The notes: a model not told the origin generated them from the letters alone. Positions 51,602 to 61,746 are shown, numbered from the stretch's first letter. The stretch is DNA of 64,000 bases from JABSSA01 sp039960995 (GCA_039960995.1 JBDVKF010000076.1:62001-126000); one strand, 5' to 3'. Program-made: numbers and translations.

Positions 51602-53689
51602 ATGAGTGACAAGATTGGCTATGATCGCATAGGCGATATTGCTGTGCTGACGGTTCGCAATCCACCCGTGAATGCCCTTTCCACTGCGGTGCGGCAGGGG
51701 CTTTGGGATCGGATGGATCAGGCCGAAGCTGACGACGGAGTGCGCGCGGCGTTGATTGTTGGCGAAGGCCGGGCCTTTTTTGCAGGGGCTGACATCACCG
51801 AGTTTGGCAAACCGCCCCAAGAGCCAGGCTTGTCAGATTTGATCAATAGAATTGAAGCGTCGCCTTTGTTGGTTGTCGCATCGATGCACGGCGTTTCATT
51901 GGGCGGTGGGCTAGAGGTGGCATTGGGCTGCCATTATCGGCTGGCGGTTCCTTCGGCCAAAATTGGTTTGCCCGAGGTTCATCTTGGATTGATCCCGGGG
52001 GCGGGTGGTACACAACGTTTGCCGCGCCTCAGCGGGGTCGAAGCGGCTTTGGGCATTATGACAACCGGACGTCATGTGGGCGCTGCCGAAGCAATTGGAT
52101 TTGGCGTCATCGATGAAATCCGTGAGGGTGACCCAAAGACGCTTGGGATTGCGTATACTCAGGAACTTTTAGACGCGAATGCACCCCGCCGAGCTGTTTC
52201 TGAAATGGACCGTCCTGATGCAATTGACTGGGACGCGGCGTTTGATGCCATTCTTGCCAAAGGTCGCGGCCAAATCTCTCCGGCTTGGTGTGTTCGGGCG
52301 GTTCAGGCCAGTGTTGAGAAATCATTTGAAGACGGCTGCGCTGCTGAGCGTCAGATTTTCGTGGATCTGATGAAAACGGATCAGCGCAAGGGCATGATCC
52401 ATTCCTTTTTCAGCGAACGCGCCGTTTCGAACTTGCCCGAACTCAAAGGAGTTGAACCGCGCCCTGTGGAAAAAATAGGTGTCATTGGCGGCGGCACAAT
52501 GGGCGCTGGTATTGCAACGGCGGCCTTGCTGTCTGGTTTGTCTGTCACAATGCTTGAGATGAGCGCGACAGCCGGCGAAGCCGCGCGTGACCGGATCACC
52601 GGCAATTTGGCCGGAGCGCTGAAGCGTGGAAAAATCAGCCAAGAGCAACATGAGGCAATCCTGAACCAAGCGTTGCAGGTCGTAACCGACTATGCTGCGT
52701 TGTATGACGTTGATCTGGTGATTGAGGCTGTCTTTGAAGACATGTCCGTCAAAAAACAGGTTTTTGAAAAGCTGGATAGCGTGTGCAAGCCCGGTGCGAT
52801 TTTGGCGTCGAATACGTCATATCTGGACATAAACGAGATAGCGGCAGTTACTTCGCGTCCTGCGGATGTGATTGGTTTGCATTTCTTTTCGCCCGCTCAT
52901 GTTATGAAATTGTTGGAAATCGTGGTGCCGGATAACGCATCGCCTGATGTTGTGGCGACTGGGTTTGCTCTTGGCAAACGGATGCGCAAAATCAGTGTAA
53001 GGGCAGGGGTGTGTGACGGGTTCATCGGCAACCGCATTTTGGCTATTTACCGCGCTGCGGCGGATCAGATGATCCTTGATGGCGCGTCTCCGTTTGAAAT
53101 TGACAAAGCGCTTGAAGGGTTCGGGTTCGCAATGGGCCCATACGCCGTGGCGGATTTGGCCGGGTTGGATATTGGCTGGGCCGTGCGCAAACGCAAACGC
53201 GCCGAAGGTGTCCAAGCCACTGCACGCGACGTGGAATTCCCGGATCGGCTTTGCGAGCAAGGTAACTTTGGCCAAAAGACCGGCAAGGGATATTACGATT
53301 ACGCGGGCAGAGCCAAAGCACGTGTACCGAACCCGGATGTGATGGATTTTATCGAAGCAGAGCGTAGCGAAAAAGGCATCACAGCGCGGGAATTCAGCCA
53401 CGCGGATATTGTGCGGCGCTATATGGCTGCAATGGTCAACGAAAGCGCCAAGGTCGTCGGTGAAGGCATCGCGCGGCGGTCGCTGGATGTCGATATGACA
53501 TTGCTGTTTGGATATGGATTCCCGCGTTACTTCGGTGGACCACTGATGTGGGCAGATATTGTCGGCCTGGAAGCGCTGTTGAATGATATAAAAGCGTATG
53601 GTGCTGACGATCCGGATTTCTGGGCGACTGCACCTTTGCTGGAAAAACTTGTGGCTGAGGGCCGCAGTTTTAGTGACCTGAACGCATAA
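51602..53689 (+). CDS. Bifunctional enoyl-CoA hydratase/3-hydroxyacyl-CoA dehydrogenase
   Basis: A 695-residue beta-oxidation enzyme. An N-terminal crotonase domain (HGVSLGGGLEVALGC; GLPEVHLGLIPGAGGTQRLP) is followed by an NAD site (IGVIGGGTMGAGIATAALL, about residue 292), the catalytic histidine of IGLHFFSPAHVMKLLEI, and the C-terminal 3HCDH domain. GGGAGG precedes the start. Like PimF of the Rhodopseudomonas pim operon, it heads a cluster with thiolase and two acyl-CoA dehydrogenases. Confidence 0.95.
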   Translation: MSDKIGYDRIGDIAVLTVRNPPVNALSTAVRQGLWDRMDQAEADDGVRAALIVGEGRAFFAGADITEFGKPPQEPGLSDLINRIEASPLLVVASMHGVSLGGGLEVALGCHYRLAVPSAKIGLPEVHLGLIPGAGGTQRLPRLSGVEAALGIMTTGRHVGAAEAIGFGVIDEIREGDPKTLGIAYTQELLDANAPRRAVSEMDRPDAIDWDAAFDAILAKGRGQISPAWCVRAVQASVEKSFEDGCAAERQIFVDLMKTDQRKGMIHSFFSERAVSNLPELKGVEPRPVEKIGVIGGGTMGAGIATAALLSGLSVTMLEMSATAGEAARDRITGNLAGALKRGKISQEQHEAILNQALQVVTDYAALYDVDLVIEAVFEDMSVKKQVFEKLDSVCKPGAILASNTSYLDINEIAAVTSRPADVIGLHFFSPAHVMKLLEIVVPDNASPDVVATGFALGKRMRKISVRAGVCDGFIGNRILAIYRAAADQMILDGASPFEIDKALEGFGFAMGPYAVADLAGLDIGWAVRKRKRAEGVQATARDVEFPDRLCEQGNFGQKTGKGYYDYAGRAKARVPNPDVMDFIEAERSEKGITAREFSHADIVRRYMAAMVNESAKVVGEGIARRSLDVDMTLLFGYGFPRYFGGPLMWADIVGLEALLNDIKAYGADDPDFWATAPLLEKLVAEGRSFSDLNA

Positions 53690-53708
53690 ACCAAAAGGAA
53701 CTTGTCCA

Positions 53709-54887
53709 ATGAGCGCACGTGAAGCCGTCATTCTGTCATCTGCCCGGACCGGGCTTGCAAAGTCCTTTCGCGGGTCATTCAACGATACGCATGGTGCAAC
53801 AATGGGTGGGCATGTTGTTCAGCATGCCGTCGCGCGATCAGGGGTCGATCCGGCTCAAATCGAAGATTGCGTTATCGGATGCGGTTTTCCCGAACACGTG
53901 ACCGGGCAAAATGTTGCACGTCAAATCGCGCTGCGTGCCGGGTTGCCGATCACGGCATCCGGGGTCACAGTCAATCGGTTCTGTTCCAGTGGTTTGCAAA
54001 CGGTGGCCATGGCCGCCAACGCCATCACCCAAGAAGGCGCGGGCGCTATGGTTGCGGGAGGTGTCGAAAGTATTTCCCAAGTTCAGCCCGCGTCTAAACC
54101 GATGCCCGAAGATTGGCTGCTCGAGCATAAACCCGCTGTTTACATGGCGATGATTGAAACAGCCGACAACGTCGCGGCACGCTACAATGTCAGCCGGGAA
54201 GATCAGGACGCCTACGGCTTGCGCAGCCAACAGCTGATCGCGGCAGCACAAGAAGCTGGTAAATTCTCGGACGAGATCGTCCCGATGGAAGCCACAATGT
54301 TGGCCAAAGATAAAGAAACTGGAGAGATTACAAAGCAGACGGTGACGGTTGATCGGGACGAATGCAATCGCCCCACAACGACATTGGACGGCTTGTCGGG
54401 GCTGCAGCCTGTACGCGAGGGCGGCTTTGTCACGGCGGGCAATGCGAGCCAATTGTCGGATGGCGCAGCAGCTGTGACATTGATGGATAGCAAAGAGGCT
54501 GAAAAAGCAGGCCTGGAACCCATGGGCGCGTTCAAAGGGTTTGCAGTTGCCGGGTGCGAGCCGGACGAAATGGGCATTGGCCCTGTGTTTGCCGTGCCTC
54601 GCCTTTTGGAACGTCACGGTCTCAAGATTGATGATGTCGACATCTGGGAATTGAACGAAGCCTTTGCATCCCAAGCTTTGTATTGTCGGGATCGTTTGGG
54701 CATCGATCCCGAGAAATACAATCTGAATGGTGGGTCCATTGCGATTGGTCATCCATTTGGAATGACGGGCGCGCGTATGGTTGGACATATCATGCGGGAA
54801 GGGAAACGTCAGGGCGCAAAGCTGGGCGTGGTGACAATGTGCATCGGTGGCGGAATGGGTGCCGCCGGTTTGTTCGAGATTTATTGA
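53709..54887 (+). CDS. Acetyl-CoA C-acyltransferase (thiolase)
   Basis: A 392-residue thiolase with the nucleophile cysteine in NRFCSSGLQTVAMA, the histidine in GSIAIGHPFGMTGARM and the second cysteine in VTMCIGGGMGAAGLFE. It cleaves 3-ketoacyl-CoA with CoA in beta-oxidation. It lies 19 bases after the hydratase/dehydrogenase gene, and its stop shares a base with the next start. Confidence 0.96.
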   Translation: MSAREAVILSSARTGLAKSFRGSFNDTHGATMGGHVVQHAVARSGVDPAQIEDCVIGCGFPEHVTGQNVARQIALRAGLPITASGVTVNRFCSSGLQTVAMAANAITQEGAGAMVAGGVESISQVQPASKPMPEDWLLEHKPAVYMAMIETADNVAARYNVSREDQDAYGLRSQQLIAAAQEAGKFSDEIVPMEATMLAKDKETGEITKQTVTVDRDECNRPTTTLDGLSGLQPVREGGFVTAGNASQLSDGAAAVTLMDSKEAEKAGLEPMGAFKGFAVAGCEPDEMGIGPVFAVPRLLERHGLKIDDVDIWELNEAFASQALYCRDRLGIDPEKYNLNGGSIAIGHPFGMTGARMVGHIMREGKRQGAKLGVVTMCIGGGMGAAGLFEIY

Positions 54888-56086
54888 TGGACCTATCTTA
54901 TTCACCGCAAGAACAGGCGTTCCGGTCAGAGGTCAAAACCTTCCTGAAGGATGACCTTCCGCCGGAAATCGCGGACAAAGTGCGACGCGGTGTTGAGCTG
55001 ACCAAAGACGACATGGACCGGTGGCACAGCATTCTGAATGCGCGGGGCTGGTTGGCGCAGAACTGGCCTAAATCCTTTGGTGGGGCAGAATGGAACGCGG
55101 TTCAGCGACATATCTGGGAAGAAGAAGCCGCCGCAGCAAATGCACCGCGGATCGTTCCATTTGGACTGTCTATGTTGGCCCCTGTTCTGATGAAATTCGG
55201 TTCCGAGACGCAGCAAAAATACTGGTTGCCGCGACTTCTTGATGGATCTGACTGGTGGTGTCAGGGATATTCCGAACCCGGTGCTGGATCGGATTTGGCG
55301 TCACTCAAAACGCGCGCCGTGCGCGACGGTGATCATTATGTGGTCAATGGTCAAAAGACATGGACCACGTTGGGCCAGCACGCGAATATGATCTTTTGTC
55401 TTGTGCGAACGGACCCTGACGTCAAACAGCAAGAAGGGATTTCCTTTTTGTTGATCGACATGGACATTCCGGGCATCGAAGTGCGCCCGATCATTTTGCT
55501 GGATGGCAGCCATGAAGTGAACGAAGTGTGGTTCACCGACGTCCACGTTCCCGTCGAAAACCTTGTGGGGGAAGAAAACAAGGGATGGACCTACGCCAAG
55601 TATCTGCTCACCCACGAACGCACAAATATCGCGGGTGTTGGATATAGTCGGGCAGGGTTAGACAACGTCAAACGGATTGCGCGTTCCGCACGACATAATG
55701 GGAAGCCACTGATCCAGAACCCACATTTTGCCGCCCGTATGGCTCAAGTGGAAATCGACCTAAGCGCAATGGCGACGACCAATTTACGGGTTATTTCCAA
55801 GGCGGCGGCGGGAGATGCTCCGGGTGTTGAGGCGTCGATGCTTAAAGTGAAAGGCACAATTATACGACAGGAGATAAATGACCTGACCCGGCGCGCTGTT
55901 GGCCCCTATGCGATGCCTTTCGCAAGCGAAGCCGTGGAAGGCGCAAATGACGGGGTGCCTGATCCTTTTGAGGCCGGACCAGTTGCGGCGGATTACTTTA
56001 ACAACCGGAAGCTTTCGATTTTTGGCGGATCTAATGAGATCCAGCGCGGGATCATCGCAAAGGTAAAGCTTGGAGGCGGGCGATGA
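54887..56086 (+). CDS. Acyl-CoA dehydrogenase, large-subunit type
   Basis: A 399-residue acyl-CoA dehydrogenase: N-terminal helices, the FAD-binding WCQGYSEPGAGSDLASLKT and GQKTWTTLGQHA, and the C-terminal SIFGGSNEIQRGI. It resembles the large subunit (PimC) of pimeloyl-CoA dehydrogenase, and the small-subunit gene follows with a four-base overlap. The ATG is chosen at the TGATG junction with thiolase. Confidence 0.93.
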   Translation: MDLSYSPQEQAFRSEVKTFLKDDLPPEIADKVRRGVELTKDDMDRWHSILNARGWLAQNWPKSFGGAEWNAVQRHIWEEEAAAANAPRIVPFGLSMLAPVLMKFGSETQQKYWLPRLLDGSDWWCQGYSEPGAGSDLASLKTRAVRDGDHYVVNGQKTWTTLGQHANMIFCLVRTDPDVKQQEGISFLLIDMDIPGIEVRPIILLDGSHEVNEVWFTDVHVPVENLVGEENKGWTYAKYLLTHERTNIAGVGYSRAGLDNVKRIARSARHNGKPLIQNPHFAARMAQVEIDLSAMATTNLRVISKAAAGDAPGVEASMLKVKGTIIRQEINDLTRRAVGPYAMPFASEAVEGANDGVPDPFEAGPVAADYFNNRKLSIFGGSNEIQRGIIAKVKLGGGR

Positions 56087-57153
56087 ATTTTGATCTGACC
56101 GAAGAGCGACAAATGCTGCAAGACACGTTGCGGCGCTATCTGGCAGATAAATACACAACTCAGGTGCGCAACGACATTCTGGACAGTGAAGCCGGGATTT
56201 CCGCTGAAATCTGGAGCGAACTGGCTGAATTGGGCATCATCGGCGCATTCTTTGCGGATGAACACGGCGGATTTGGCGGTACCGGTTTTGATGTCGCCGT
56301 TGTGTTCGAAGAATTAGGCCGCGCCGGAGTCGTTGAGCCATTGATGGAAGTGTTGGTGGCCGGGCATGTTTTGGCAAAAGCGGGTCATAGCTTGATCGAA
56401 GACGTGATTGGTGGTGGCGTCCACCTTGCGATTGCTCATGGCGAACCGGCAAGCCGATATGATACCGATACTGTTGAAACTCAGTTTGCTGATGGCAAAC
56501 TTTCAGGTCGCAAAGCCGTTGTGATCAATGCCGAAGCTGCCGACTATTTTGTTGTGTCAGCGCGGGATGGGGAAACAACGTCTTTGTATCTGGTTGCGGG
56601 CGACGTGGCGGGTGTCACTGTGCAGGGTTACCCTCTCTTGGCGGGTGGTCGAGCAGGCGAGGTCACGTTTGAGAACACGCCGTGTGAAGCATTGGATGTC
56701 GCTGCGGACACCCTAGACCTAGCACTTGATTTTGGAATTGTTGCGCAATGCGCCGAAACGCTTGGGGCAATGGAAACGGCCACGGCGTTGACTGGCGAAT
56801 ACCTGATGACGCGTCAACAATTTGGCCGCCCAATCGGCACGTTTCAGGCGTTGCAACACCGAATGGCTGACGTTCTTATCGAACTTGAACAGGCCAGATC
56901 AGCTGTGATCAACGCCGCCGGAAACCTTGAGAATGACGCGCGGACTCGCGACATGGCGTTGTCTGCAGGTAAAAACCTGCTTGGGCGTGCCGGACGTTTG
57001 GTGGCCGAAGAGGCCATTCAATTGCATGGCGGCATCGCCATGACACAGGAATACGAATTGGCCCATATCGCGAAACGTATTATGATGGCCGATCATCGGT
57101 TTGGCGACACGGATTATCATCTGGAGCGGTTTATTGAACTTTCAACAGCCTGA
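56083..57153 (+). CDS. Acyl-CoA dehydrogenase, small-subunit type
   Basis: A 356-residue dehydrogenase-fold protein, with MNFDLTEERQMLQDTLRRYL, RQQFGRPIGTFQALQHRMAD and LHGGIAMTQEYELAH. The central region is more divergent than in the large subunit, as in PimD, so the two probably form a heteromer that dehydrogenates a dicarboxylyl-CoA or bulky acyl-CoA. Overlaps both neighbours. Confidence 0.92.
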   Translation: MNFDLTEERQMLQDTLRRYLADKYTTQVRNDILDSEAGISAEIWSELAELGIIGAFFADEHGGFGGTGFDVAVVFEELGRAGVVEPLMEVLVAGHVLAKAGHSLIEDVIGGGVHLAIAHGEPASRYDTDTVETQFADGKLSGRKAVVINAEAADYFVVSARDGETTSLYLVAGDVAGVTVQGYPLLAGGRAGEVTFENTPCEALDVAADTLDLALDFGIVAQCAETLGAMETATALTGEYLMTRQQFGRPIGTFQALQHRMADVLIELEQARSAVINAAGNLENDARTRDMALSAGKNLLGRAGRLVAEEAIQLHGGIAMTQEYELAHIAKRIMMADHRFGDTDYHLERFIELSTA

Positions 57154-57547
57154 AGACCCATTGATCATTCGTGACGAAACTGGTGCGCAGACGTTGCTGG
57201 GATATGTCGTCGACCTTCAGAAAGATCAGGCCCAATGTCACCTTGAGATTGGGCCGCAGCACGGAAACCGTCACGGTAGCCTGCATGGAGGTATCATGGC
57301 CTGCATGTTGGACAATGCGATGGGATATGCTGCCGCCCTCGAATTTGACAAAGGCGGCCGACCGACGGTGGCGACCTTGTCGATGACAACCAACTTTTTG
57401 GCCCCTGCACGCGGGGGGCGGGTCACTGCGCAAGGGGCTGTGTCAGGGGGTGGGCGGAGCACGCTTTTTACCACGGGTGAATTGATCGATGCAGAAGGCA
57501 GAATTCTTGCAACTGCGACAGGTGTGTACAAAAGGATCAAGGCATGA
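57134..57547 (+). CDS. Hotdog-fold acyl-CoA thioesterase (PaaI type)
   Basis: A 137-residue PaaI-like thioesterase with the active-site helix region GNRHGSLHGGIMACMLDNAM and TVATLSMTTNFLAPARGGRV. The best start is a TTG, read as Met-Asn-Phe-Gln, with GGAG seven bases before; it lies inside the dehydrogenase gene end. A longer TTG start is possible. It could release CoA from a dead-end intermediate. Confidence 0.88.
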   Translation: MNFQQPEDPLIIRDETGAQTLLGYVVDLQKDQAQCHLEIGPQHGNRHGSLHGGIMACMLDNAMGYAAALEFDKGGRPTVATLSMTTNFLAPARGGRVTAQGAVSGGGRSTLFTTGELIDAEGRILATATGVYKRIKA

Positions 57548-58314
57548 GTGCGCGGCTGGAAGACGCGGGGGATCGCATCATCATCTGGAACGGCAACGCG
57601 TCACGACGGGGGGCTTTGTCACCTAAACTCTATACCGCGATCCAAGATGCGTTAAATCTTGCGCAAGACACACGTATACGCGCGATCATACTGACATCTG
57701 AGGGCGGTTTTTTCTGTGCTGGAGGGGATTTGAACGTGCTGATTTCCCGGCGCGAACTGTCCGAAGAAGACCGGCGCGAAAAGGTAGACGACTTGCACGA
57801 TCTTGTGCGTGGGATCAGGGCGTCGCCTGTTCCTGTGATTGCCGCCGTAAAAGGCGGTGCTGCGGGTGCCGGGGCGTCGTTGGCCTTGACCTGTGATTTC
57901 ATCGTGGTTGAGGCGGGAGCCAAATTCACCGCCGCCTACGTCAAGGCCGGTCTTGTGCCCGATGCCGGGTTAACCGCCGCCCTGGCGCGCTTGGTGCCAC
58001 GACCGTTGGCAATGGAAATGTGTGTTTTGGCGCGCCCGGTTACTGCGGAACGTATGCATGCTTTGGGGGCCATAAATGCAGTGGTTGATGCGGACGAGGT
58101 GATCGCAAGCGCCCACGCGTTGGTAGATGCAATCGCGGCAGGCCCCAGAACGGCCCAAGGTGTCATTCGATCCATGGTTGCCCAAGCTTACGATGTAACC
58201 GAAGCGGCGCAACTGGACACCGAACGTGATGCAATGGCGCGGGCCGCAGGTGGTCCCGAAGCCGCAGAAGGTATCGCCGCCTTTCTTGAAAAACGCGCAC
58301 CAAAATTTCTTTGA
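57544..58314 (+). CDS. Enoyl-CoA hydratase/isomerase family protein
   Basis: A 256-residue crotonase: the oxyanion-hole stretches GGFFCAGGDLNVLIS and GGAAGAGASLALTCDFI are clear. The residues at the catalytic-glutamate sites are less typical (VKAGLVPDAGLTAALARLVP keeps only the second acid), so it may be an isomerase or another crotonase activity instead of a hydratase. ATGA overlap with thioesterase. Confidence 0.88.
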   Translation: MSARLEDAGDRIIIWNGNASRRGALSPKLYTAIQDALNLAQDTRIRAIILTSEGGFFCAGGDLNVLISRRELSEEDRREKVDDLHDLVRGIRASPVPVIAAVKGGAAGAGASLALTCDFIVVEAGAKFTAAYVKAGLVPDAGLTAALARLVPRPLAMEMCVLARPVTAERMHALGAINAVVDADEVIASAHALVDAIAAGPRTAQGVIRSMVAQAYDVTEAAQLDTERDAMARAAGGPEAAEGIAAFLEKRAPKFL

Positions 58315-59795
58315 TGGAACGTGTCGAGGGATATCTAGCACATCAAGTTGCCAATCGCCCCGATGCGTTGGCTTTAACCGATGTTACGGGTGTGCGTTGG
58401 ACTTACCGGGATTTGGATGCGGCGGCTGCGGAACTGGCCGCGCGAATGGTGCATGTAAAACCCGGCGACCGTGTCATGATTTTGTCCGAAAACTGCGGCG
58501 CGGCAGTTGCGGCGTTGTTTGCGGCATGGCGGGTTGGTGCCGCAGCCATTCCGATCAATGTGCGTCAATCCGAGGCCGAGATCGATCGCGTTATCGCGCA
58601 CGCAAATCCGGCAATGATCTGGTTCACAACCGAGGTGTCCCCTGACGCTCGCGAGCATGCGGGCCGGTTGGGGGCCTTGCCTGTGTCCGGGGCGTTCGGG
58701 ACCTTGGCCGAATTATGCAGAACCAGCGCGCCTGATCTGGATTCGGATATCGCGGTGTTGTTGTATACCACTGGCACAACCGGCGACCCCAAGGGTGTGA
58801 TGCTGACCCATGCCAATGTGCGGTTTGGCGGCAAAACATCAGCAGAATTGCGATCCATCACCGCACATGATTTTGTATACGGAGTCTTGCCAACAACTCA
58901 TGTATTTGGACTGTGTTCTGTTGTCGTGGCATCCATCTATGCAGGTGCGCCTGTTCGTCTGGTTCCACGCTTTGACGTCAACGTAGTGTTTGAAGCATTG
59001 CGCGACGGCATCACGTTGTTTTCGGGCGTTCCTCAGATGCATGCGGTGTTGATGGCCCATGCCAAAGCACAAGGCCTTGAACACCTGGAATCAACGACAT
59101 TGCGGTATGTGTCGTCCGGTGCTGCGCCGCTTGATCCAACTTGGAAACGCGAAGCCGAAGCGTTTTATGGCGTCGCTGTTCAAAACGGGTACGGCATGAC
59201 CGAAACGACGGCAGGCATTTGTGCGACATTACACGAAACTGGCAATCCGGATACGTCCGTTGGCCCACCCTTGCCCGAGGTTGAAATTCGCATCGATGTT
59301 GATGTTGAAGGCGGCGGCGATGGCATAGGAGAGGTTGAATCGCGTGGTCCGCATGTCATGCGCGGATATTACAAAAATGCGGATGCGACCACGGCGGCTT
59401 TGGATGATCAGGGATGGATGCGGACGGGTGATCTGGGTAGGATCGATGATCAAGGGTTTTTGCACATTTTGGGCCGCTCAAAAGAACTGATTATCCATGG
59501 CGGATTTAACGTGTATCCGCCCGAAGTCGAAGCAGCCCTGAACGACCATCCTGAAGTCATTCAGGCTGCCGTCGTCGGACGCATATTGGATGGGGATGAA
59601 CAGGTTTTGGCGTTCTGTCAGGTTGCGCCCGATTGCAGTTTGAATGGCGATGATTTGAAGACCTTCATCCGTCCGAAACTTGCCGGATACAAACGACCCG
59701 CGCATATCATTTTGGCCAGTCAGCTACCGGCCGCGCCTACGGGGAAAATCCTAAAACACAAGCTGATCCGAACCTTCGAAGACAAGCTGCATTAA
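58314..59795 (+). CDS. Acyl-CoA synthetase (AMP-forming)
   Basis: A 493-residue ANL-family enzyme that activates an acid to its CoA ester. Motifs: VLLYTTGTTGDPKGVMLTHA (P-loop), NGYGMTETTAGI, GWMRTGDLGRIDDQGFLHIL and the C-terminal catalytic lysine in PAAPTGKILKH. The ATG lies in the TGATG junction with the gene before. It closes the beta-oxidation operon and provides the entry step. Confidence 0.94.
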   Translation: MERVEGYLAHQVANRPDALALTDVTGVRWTYRDLDAAAAELAARMVHVKPGDRVMILSENCGAAVAALFAAWRVGAAAIPINVRQSEAEIDRVIAHANPAMIWFTTEVSPDAREHAGRLGALPVSGAFGTLAELCRTSAPDLDSDIAVLLYTTGTTGDPKGVMLTHANVRFGGKTSAELRSITAHDFVYGVLPTTHVFGLCSVVVASIYAGAPVRLVPRFDVNVVFEALRDGITLFSGVPQMHAVLMAHAKAQGLEHLESTTLRYVSSGAAPLDPTWKREAEAFYGVAVQNGYGMTETTAGICATLHETGNPDTSVGPPLPEVEIRIDVDVEGGGDGIGEVESRGPHVMRGYYKNADATTAALDDQGWMRTGDLGRIDDQGFLHILGRSKELIIHGGFNVYPPEVEAALNDHPEVIQAAVVGRILDGDEQVLAFCQVAPDCSLNGDDLKTFIRPKLAGYKRPAHIILASQLPAAPTGKILKHKLIRTFEDKLH

Positions 59796-59863
59796 CGCCC
59801 GCTTTGATTGAAATTGATCCTCGTGTAGTCTGGAGGCATTCATTTTAAGTAGGATTTATCGCC

Positions 59864-60925
59864 ATGTCTTTGTCTGTCGCTACATTTAACGTCAAAAATC
59901 TGATTGGCCCGGGCCAATCGATCTATACCAGCTCCAAACCAGCATATACGCCAGAAGAGTTTGATCAAAAAACCCAATGGGTCGGTGCACGCATTGCCGA
60001 AATGGAAGCTGACGTTGTCGGATTTCAAGAAGTTTGGAGTGTTGATGCATTGCAAGCCTGTTTGGTCGCAGGCGGTATCGAAGACGAATATGAACTGGTC
60101 GCGCGTGATGCGCCTAGTCGATCACAAGTACAGGTCGCCTATGCCGTCAAGACAGGTATCTTGCGCGGTGAACCTGTTTGGCACGAGAATTTTCCCGAAG
60201 ACGTTCGATTTCGCAAAGGCCAGACGTCACAGTCGACCAATCATATGGATGTCAGGATCAACAACTTTTCACGCCCCCCTTTGGAAATTCGGATCAAACC
60301 GCGTCGGGGTGCTCCTGAGATCGTTTTGTTCAATGCGCATTTGAAATCCAAACGGCCCATTGGTCTTGATTCCACTGACCAACGACGATTGCCTAGCCAA
60401 GACGAAATCGCCATTGGATCGGCTCTTGCCACCGTCCGTCGCGCCGCTGAGGCTGCCGCGCTTCGCGTTTTGCTGAACCGGCGCATGCTGGAAAACGACA
60501 TCCCCTTTGTCGTCCTAGGGGATTTGAATGACGATTATTTAAGCGTGTCCACCACCATTGTAACAGGTGATCCATCGTACAAGCTGTTCGAGGCCAGCCG
60601 AGTTGGGTCTCGGGCATCGAAATTAGGTGACCTTGGGCTGTATTCGGTTCAAATGCTCAAGCAATACCGCAGTCTGCGCAATGTGCATTACACGCACATT
60701 TTCAAAAACAAGTTGGAAGTTTTGGACCACATTTTGGTATCTGAACAATTTTATGACCATTCGCCGAACCGCATTTGGGCCTATAATGATACTCGGTTTT
60801 GGAACGACCATCTGGATGATCATGGAACGACCAAACTGACCAGCGATCATGGGATCGTTTTGGCTGAGTTCGACTATAAGCCTATCGAGAAAGAGATTGA
60901 GCGGGCTGCGGCGCAGATTGGGTGA
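59864..60925 (+). CDS. Endonuclease/exonuclease/phosphatase family protein
   Basis: A 353-residue EEP-fold hydrolase: ATFNVKNL, VVGFQEVW, FNAHLKSKRP, VVLGDLNDDYLS, LDHILVS and LTSDHGIVLAEF give the metal and catalytic residues. No signal peptide. The targets of such proteins range from nucleic acids to phospholipids; this one is not fixed. Confidence 0.88.
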   Translation: MSLSVATFNVKNLIGPGQSIYTSSKPAYTPEEFDQKTQWVGARIAEMEADVVGFQEVWSVDALQACLVAGGIEDEYELVARDAPSRSQVQVAYAVKTGILRGEPVWHENFPEDVRFRKGQTSQSTNHMDVRINNFSRPPLEIRIKPRRGAPEIVLFNAHLKSKRPIGLDSTDQRRLPSQDEIAIGSALATVRRAAEAAALRVLLNRRMLENDIPFVVLGDLNDDYLSVSTTIVTGDPSYKLFEASRVGSRASKLGDLGLYSVQMLKQYRSLRNVHYTHIFKNKLEVLDHILVSEQFYDHSPNRIWAYNDTRFWNDHLDDHGTTKLTSDHGIVLAEFDYKPIEKEIERAAAQIG

Positions 60926-61056
60926 AAGGCATCCCATAGGCAGGAATTTCGAATGCGAGGGGTTTTAACGCTGAAGGTCATTGATTTCGTTGGTCACCTT
61001 AGTCGCGAGGTTTAGGTGATCACGCAGAAAGATTTGGGAGGCAGTATTGGAACGTC

Positions 61057-61746
61057 TTAAGTCCACACACCCTGGGCCGCATTGCGAATAGCGCGGATGT
61101 TTTCACCATATGGGGCGGGGTCGGCGACTGATCCGCCCCGAAAGACGGCTGATCCGGCAACCAAGACGTCTGCGCCTGCCTGTGCAACAATGGGTGCAGT
61201 CGAAGGATCTACACCTCCGTCGATTTCGATGTGAATTGGCCGGTCACCAATCATGTTGCGCAAGGATTTGATTTTGCTCGACATATCAATGAATTTCTGC
61301 CCCCCGAACCCTGGGTTAACAGTCATAACACAGACAAGATCAACAAGGTCCAGAACCTCGGCGACTGACTCAGCCGGAGTGCCCGGGTTCAACGCTACTC
61401 CGGGCCGCACGCCCGCCGCACGGATGGCCTGCAACGTCCGGTGAATATGCGGACCTGCTTCGACATGAGCCGTCAAAAAATCTGCGCCGGCATCGGCAAA
61501 ATCCTGAATGTACGGATCAACAGGGGCGATCATCAGGTGCACGTCCATGATGCCTTTTATATGGGGGCGAATGGCTGCACAGGTCGCGGGTCCAAACGTA
61601 ATGTTGGGAACAAAATGCCCGTCCATTACGTCGAAATGAATCCAGTCCGCCCCTTGTGCTTCCACCGCAGCACACTCCGCTCCGAAACTCGCGAAATCTG
61701 CCGCAAGGATTGAGGGAGCGATTTTGATCGAACGGTCGAATGTCAT
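61057..61746 (-). CDS. rpe: Ribulose-phosphate 3-epimerase
   Basis: A 229-residue TIM-barrel epimerase of the pentose phosphate pathway (ribulose-5-P to xylulose-5-P). Motifs: IAPSILAADFASFG, IHFDVMDGHFVPNITFG, VMTVNPGFGGQKF and IEIDGGVDPST. AAGGAG precedes the ATG at 61746. It diverges from xylB-xylA, whose product xylulose-5-P it interconverts, so the pair works on one sugar pool. Confidence 0.96.
   Translation of the reverse strand: MTFDRSIKIAPSILAADFASFGAECAAVEAQGADWIHFDVMDGHFVPNITFGPATCAAIRPHIKGIMDVHLMIAPVDPYIQDFADAGADFLTAHVEAGPHIHRTLQAIRAAGVRPGVALNPGTPAESVAEVLDLVDLVCVMTVNPGFGGQKFIDMSSKIKSLRNMIGDRPIHIEIDGGVDPSTAPIVAQAGADVLVAGSAVFRGGSVADPAPYGENIRAIRNAAQGVWT

Noticed and set aside
53838..54905. 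355-codon frame opposite the thiolase gene
   Set aside because: Antisense shadow rich in Cys, His and Arg with no family likeness.
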